Below are positions 63,715 to 64,000 of a stretch of DNA of 64,000 nt, in pieces. This DNA is from Akkermansia muciniphila. Lineage in GTDB: Bacteria > Verrucomicrobiota > Verrucomicrobiia > Verrucomicrobiales > Akkermansiaceae. Below the pieces are notes generated by a model. It was not told the origin of the DNA. It did not search any database and saw nothing but the letters and a program-made list of their open reading frames with translations. The translations under genes and the position numbers were made by a program. Position 1 is the first letter of the stretch, and each line of letters opens with the position of its first letter. Where the stretch lies: assembly GCF_030848305.1 (NCBI RefSeq), contig NZ_CP114598.1:496001-560000 (forward strand), given 5' to 3'.

Positions 63715-64000
63715 TCAGAAACGCTTCTTCCTGTCGTCCCTGCGGGAACGTTCTCCCCAGCGTTCGCCGCGGTCACTGCGGAAGCCCCCGCGGCTTCCCC
63801 TGAATCCGCTGCGGTCCCGCTCTCCACGGTAACTGCTGCGGAATCCTCCATTGCGGCGGGGCGGGCGCGGTGTGCCGGAATATTCCGGAGCGCCCTTGTC
63901 TTCACGGACATTAACTTCATAGCCGCAGACGGTAGCCGTCGCCAGAGCCTCCAGAAGCTGGGGCGCCACGGAAGCGTCCACTTCTATCAGGGAATGCTTG
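63715..64000 (-). CDS. C-terminal end of a DEAD-box RNA helicase (partial)
   Basis: The open frame enters from the right edge. The visible part starts KHSLIEVDASVAPQLLEAL, the end of a DbpA/DeaD-type RNA-binding domain, and continues into a Gly/Arg-rich tail (about 60 residues with GGFR and RGE units) ending RRDDRKKRF. The RG-rich tail suggests RNA binding. The helicase core, motifs and start lie outside the window, so the family is inferred from this end only. Confidence 0.8.
   Translation of the reverse strand, partial: KHSLIEVDASVAPQLLEALATATVCGYEVNVREDKGAPEYSGTPRPPRRNGGFRSSYRGERDRSGFRGSRGGFRSDRGERWGERSRRDDRKKRF

Overview
The window looks like a stretch of the chromosome of an Akkermansia-like verrucomicrobiote. 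This is inferred from gene content: a secreted GH29 fucosidase and a secreted sulfatase of the mucin-degrading kind, a PEP-CTERM protein ending in VPEPATATLSLLGLASL plus an Arg-rich tail, a FTLIELLVVIAII prepilin-like protein, a Gram-negative envelope (LpxD, Skp, heptose genes, C-terminal-Phe beta-barrels), and high-GC coding sequence with weak Shine-Dalgarno signals. No rRNA, tRNA, CRISPR array or complete insertion sequence was found.

Layout. 1-2.2 kb: two overlapping minus-strand genes of possible phage origin, the second running off the left edge. 2.3-6.6 kb: truA, then minus-strand M23 peptidase-nadD, then a secreted alpha-L-fucosidase. 7-12.4 kb: pseudopilin, rph, a type I phosphodiesterase, and a minus-strand cdaA / 50-codon membrane ORF / bioD operon in which the tiny ORF looks like the N-terminal anchor of CdaR. 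12.5-16.7 kb: an orphan ORF, a LolD-like ATPase, panC, skp and lpxD. 16.8-19.4 kb: a sulfonate/nitrate-type ABC importer. 19.6-22.9 kb: a membrane protein and the hldE-gmhA-gmhB heptose operon. 23-26 kb: rpsU, hemL (broken by an apparent one-base deletion) and an exported ankyrin protein. 26-29.8 kb: a sugar-porter MFS protein with a large extra periplasmic segment and a zinc-ribbon/HEAT membrane protein.

30-38 kb is a long plus-strand housekeeping run: glnS, ribBA, ribH, nusB, ftsY, rlmN, dnaB. 38.5-45.7 kb: a PEP-CTERM protein, cinA, pyk, a GNAT enzyme, two paralogous outer-membrane barrels with a decayed third fragment between them, and a HAD phosphatase. 45.8-47.4 kb: rpsM-rpsK-rpsD without rpoA behind it. 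47.5-53.4 kb: queG, divergent from an ELM1-like/GT4/dprA operon, then a D-Ala-D-Ala carboxypeptidase that also carries an apparent one-base deletion in a C tract. 53.4-59.1 kb: ychF and the complete glycine-cleavage genes gcvT-gcvH-gcvP apart from the shared L protein. 59.3-64 kb: an acyltransferase-3 membrane protein, a GYF-like/DUF805 protein, a sulfatase with a PA14-like C-terminus, and the C-terminal end of a DEAD-box helicase.

The most unusual items are the 50-residue CdaR-like protein behind cdaA, two inverted pairs of a CGGATT-N3-AATCCG palindrome (38.1-38.4 and 59.2-59.3 kb), two C-tract frameshifts in otherwise intact genes, the decayed beta-barrel paralogue, and an orphan promoter/terminator unit at 52.1-52.4 kb. 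All calls come from reading the sequence; no database search was run.
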